Origin: Gemmatimonadota bacterium
GTDB lineage: Bacteria; Gemmatimonadota; Gemmatimonadetes; Longimicrobiales; Longimicrobiaceae
DNA length: 6,898 nt
Direction: 5' to 3'
Assembly (NCBI GenBank): GCA_019240375.1
Contig: JAFAYN010000094.1
Location: 1 to 6,898, forward strand
How positions within the stretch are numbered: position 1 is the stretch's first letter; each line of letters opens with the position of its first letter. The notes under the pieces are model-generated. The model had not been told where the DNA came from. It saw only the letters and a list, made by a program, of their open reading frames with translations, and searched no databases. A program made the position numbers and the translations under genes. Positions 5,343 to 6,898 of the stretch are shown here, piece by piece.

Positions 5343-6898
5343 ATGTCGCTCGACCAGGCGGTCCGGATCGGGGAGGCGCTGTGCGGGGAGGGAGCCCCGG
5401 CCGCGGGAGGGTGGGCGCTGGCCGACGGATCCGCCGGGACCGGGCTCTTCCTGGCGGAGCTGTGCCGGATCGCCCCCTGCGCCCGTCTGCGGCGGGGCGC
5501 CGCGGCGGCGCTGGAGCGCGCGGTCGCCGGAGCGGAGCGGGGCGGCCTCTCCGGCGGCTTCTACGCCGGGCGTGTGGGGGTGGCATACGCGGCGGCGCGC
5601 GGGGGGACGCTCCTGGGGCGGGAGGAGCTGCTCGGGGCGGCGCGCCGGCTCCTCCTCCCTACCCCAGGGAAGGCCGACGCGGGGCTGGACCTGTACTCCG
5701 GCGCGGCCGGCGCCGTTCCCGTGCTCCTCCACCTGGCGGAACTCCTGGGGGAGGACGCCCTCCGCGGGCGCGCGGTCGGGTTGGGGGAAAGGATCGTCGC
5801 GGCGGCGCGGCGCGAGCCGTACGGCTGGTCGTGGCCGAACCCGCGGGTCCCCGCCGTGCGCGGCCCCACCGGGCTCGCCCACGGTGCTTCGGGGATGGGG
5901 CACGCCCTCCTGGCGCTCGCCCGCGCGACGGGGGACGGCGCCTGGCTCTACGGCGCGCGGCAGGCGTTCCTGTACGAGCGGTCGTTCTTCCGCCCCGAGG
6001 CGGGCGGCTGGCTGGACCTGCGCACCATCCCGGGGGGGGGCGAGCCGTACCCGGGGCGCGTGTCCGCCGGGTGGCGCCACGGCACGGCCGGGATCGGGCT
6101 GGCCCGCGCGCACGCCTTCCGCGTCCTGGGGGACCGGGTACTCCGGGAGGAGGCGCTGGCCGCCGCGCAGGCCGTGGCGGGACGGTTTCCCCGCGGGGAT
6201 GACCTCTCACCCGACCACGGCGCGGCCGCGGACGGAGAGCTCCTCCTGTACGCCGCCGGGGTGCTGGAGCGGCCGGAGTGGCGGGAGCGGGTGGAGGCGG
6301 CCGTGGAGGAGGGGTGGGGCCGGCGCGCGTGCGGCTCCCCCTCCCCCGGGCTCCTCGCAGGCGCGGCGGGAGTCGGCCACCTCTTCCTGCGGATGGCCGA
6401 CCCCGGGGTGCCGCCGTTCCTCCTCCCCGGGGAGCTGGCCCCCGACGGCGTGACCCCGGAGCCGTGCGACGCCGCCCGGCGCGAGCACGTCCGCGTCTTC
6501 TTCGGGGACGCCCTGGACCGGCTGGAGCGGCTGCGGGAGAGGGGTGTCCTCGCGCACTCCGCCGCCCTCCCCCCGCCGCCCGCGCCGGCGCCCCACGCCC
6601 CCACTCCCCCGGAACCGGCTCCGGTCGCGGCGTACCGGGCGCTCCGCCGCTGGGCGGTGGCGCTCCCCCCCGCGGAAAGGGGGGTGGGGGAGGACGCGCT
6701 CGCCCTCCCCCTCGCCCGCTTCGAGCTGCTGCTGGGTCCCGTGGACCTTGCCCGGGAGGCGCGCGAGCAGCGGCTGCGCGCCGACGTCCGCGCGGTCCGC
6801 TGGGGCCCGGACACGCTGGTATCTCGCGCTCCACGCGCGCGGCTGGTGGAAACGGCGCGGGCGTGGGAGGGGTGGCCGGGCGGAGCGGCCCCACTCCC
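5343..6898 (+). CDS. LanC-like protein lacking zinc-ligand cysteines, with C-terminal extension; 3'-incomplete
   Basis: The frame is open from ATG 5343 to the window end (518 codons, no stop). An in-frame GTG at 5337 is an alternative start; neither has a good Shine-Dalgarno. Residues 1-360 follow the LanC alpha/alpha-barrel pattern: GGLSGGFYAGRVGVAYA (67-83), GLDLYSGAAG (114-123), TGLAHGASGMGHALL (176-190), the LanM-style YERSFFRPEAGGWLDLR (211-227), GWRHGTAGIGLAR (243-255), DHGAAADGELLLYAAG (291-306) and PGLLAGAAGVGHLFLRMADP (335-354). At the zinc site the expected WCHG is WRHG (R245), and the expected CHG/CCG is DHG (D291, H292), so both cysteines are gone. After residue 360 come a helical stretch (377-402), a Pro/Ala-rich linker (408-428) and a region (about 430-518) I do not recognise. 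It lies 10 bases after the elimination gene. Possible roles are a non-catalytic partner or chaperone, or a zinc-independent cyclase like those of class III synthetases. Fold confident, function open. Confidence 0.85.
   Translation, partial: MSLDQAVRIGEALCGEGAPAAGGWALADGSAGTGLFLAELCRIAPCARLRRGAAAALERAVAGAERGGLSGGFYAGRVGVAYAAARGGTLLGREELLGAARRLLLPTPGKADAGLDLYSGAAGAVPVLLHLAELLGEDALRGRAVGLGERIVAAARREPYGWSWPNPRVPAVRGPTGLAHGASGMGHALLALARATGDGAWLYGARQAFLYERSFFRPEAGGWLDLRTIPGGGEPYPGRVSAGWRHGTAGIGLARAHAFRVLGDRVLREEALAAAQAVAGRFPRGDDLSPDHGAAADGELLLYAAGVLERPEWRERVEAAVEEGWGRRACGSPSPGLLAGAAGVGHLFLRMADPGVPPFLLPGELAPDGVTPEPCDAARREHVRVFFGDALDRLERLRERGVLAHSAALPPPPAPAPHAPTPPEPAPVAAYRALRRWAVALPPAERGVGEDALALPLARFELLLGPVDLAREAREQRLRADVRAVRWGPDTLVSRAPRARLVETARAWEGWPGGAAPL
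6032..6040 (+). repeat. Run of nine G inside the LanC-like gene
   Basis: Nine consecutive G encode part of Pro-Gly-Gly-Gly (230-233), just before the degenerate WRHG motif. The conserved motifs on both sides are in the same frame, so the sequence as given is not frameshifted. A slip here would remove the second half of the barrel and the extension. Confidence 0.7.
6663..6692 (+). repeat. Imperfect GC-rich inverted repeat within coding sequence
   Basis: Bases 6663-6669 (CTCCCCC) are the reverse complement of 6686-6692 (GGGGGAG). An alternative hairpin pairs the C run at 6665-6671 with the G run at 6679-6684 across a GCGGAAA loop. It lies inside the C-terminal extension of the LanC-like gene and is followed by no T tract, so it is not a terminator. 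It may be a dispersed palindromic repeat that has become coding, or chance in GC-rich DNA. Confidence 0.35.

Noticed and set aside
6423..6434. Perfect 12-base palindrome CTCCCCGGGGAG considered as an operator or terminator
   Set aside because: It lies within coding sequence (Leu-Pro-Gly-Glu) with no loop and no T tract; chance is likely at this base composition.
4504..6453. 649-codon plus-strand frame across genes 4 and 5
   Set aside because: Gly/Arg/Pro-rich shadow in a third frame; the true frames carry clear elimination-domain and LanC motifs throughout.
5659..6894. 411-codon minus-strand frame opposite the LanC-like gene
   Set aside because: Composition is almost entirely Arg, Pro, Gly and Ala, which is typical of antisense translation in GC-rich DNA.

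Overview
The window is very GC-rich (by eye above 70%), has strong G/C preference at third codon positions, and carries five genes, all on the plus strand and packed end to end. Gene junctions run from a 10-base gap to a 32-base overlap, so this looks like the middle of one operon cut by both window edges. The base composition and the style of the lanthipeptide enzymes fit a high-GC bacterium. A Gemmatimonadota (Longimicrobium-like) source is my best guess, but Myxococcota or Actinomycetota cannot be excluded from sequence alone.

Layout: (1) 1-759, the C-terminal half of a lanthionine synthetase cyclase of LanM style, with WCHG and CCG zinc motifs; (2) 762-1523, a small nucleotidyltransferase-fold protein; (3) 1510-4383, the glutamylation half of a class I (LanB-type) Ser/Thr dehydratase; (4) 4352-5332, the separate glutamate-elimination half of the same enzyme; (5) 5343 to the window end, a second LanC-like protein whose zinc-binding cysteines are replaced (WRHG and DHG) and which continues into an unrecognised C-terminal extension.

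Working together: genes 3 and 4 would form a split LanB. Gene 3 would transfer glutamate from glutamyl-tRNA to Ser/Thr of a precursor peptide, and gene 4 would eliminate it to give dehydroalanine/dehydrobutyrine. Gene 1 carries the zinc site needed to add Cys thiols to these residues and form (methyl)lanthionine rings. Gene 5 keeps the fold motifs but apparently not the zinc site, so it may be a structural or recognition partner, or a zinc-independent cyclase. The nucleotidyltransferase has no obvious place in known lanthipeptide chemistry and is the accessory puzzle of the operon.

No precursor peptide, transporter, protease, regulator, promoter, terminator, RNA gene, mobile element or CRISPR array was found. 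There is no non-coding stretch longer than 10 bases. The precursor and export genes, if linked, must lie outside the window.
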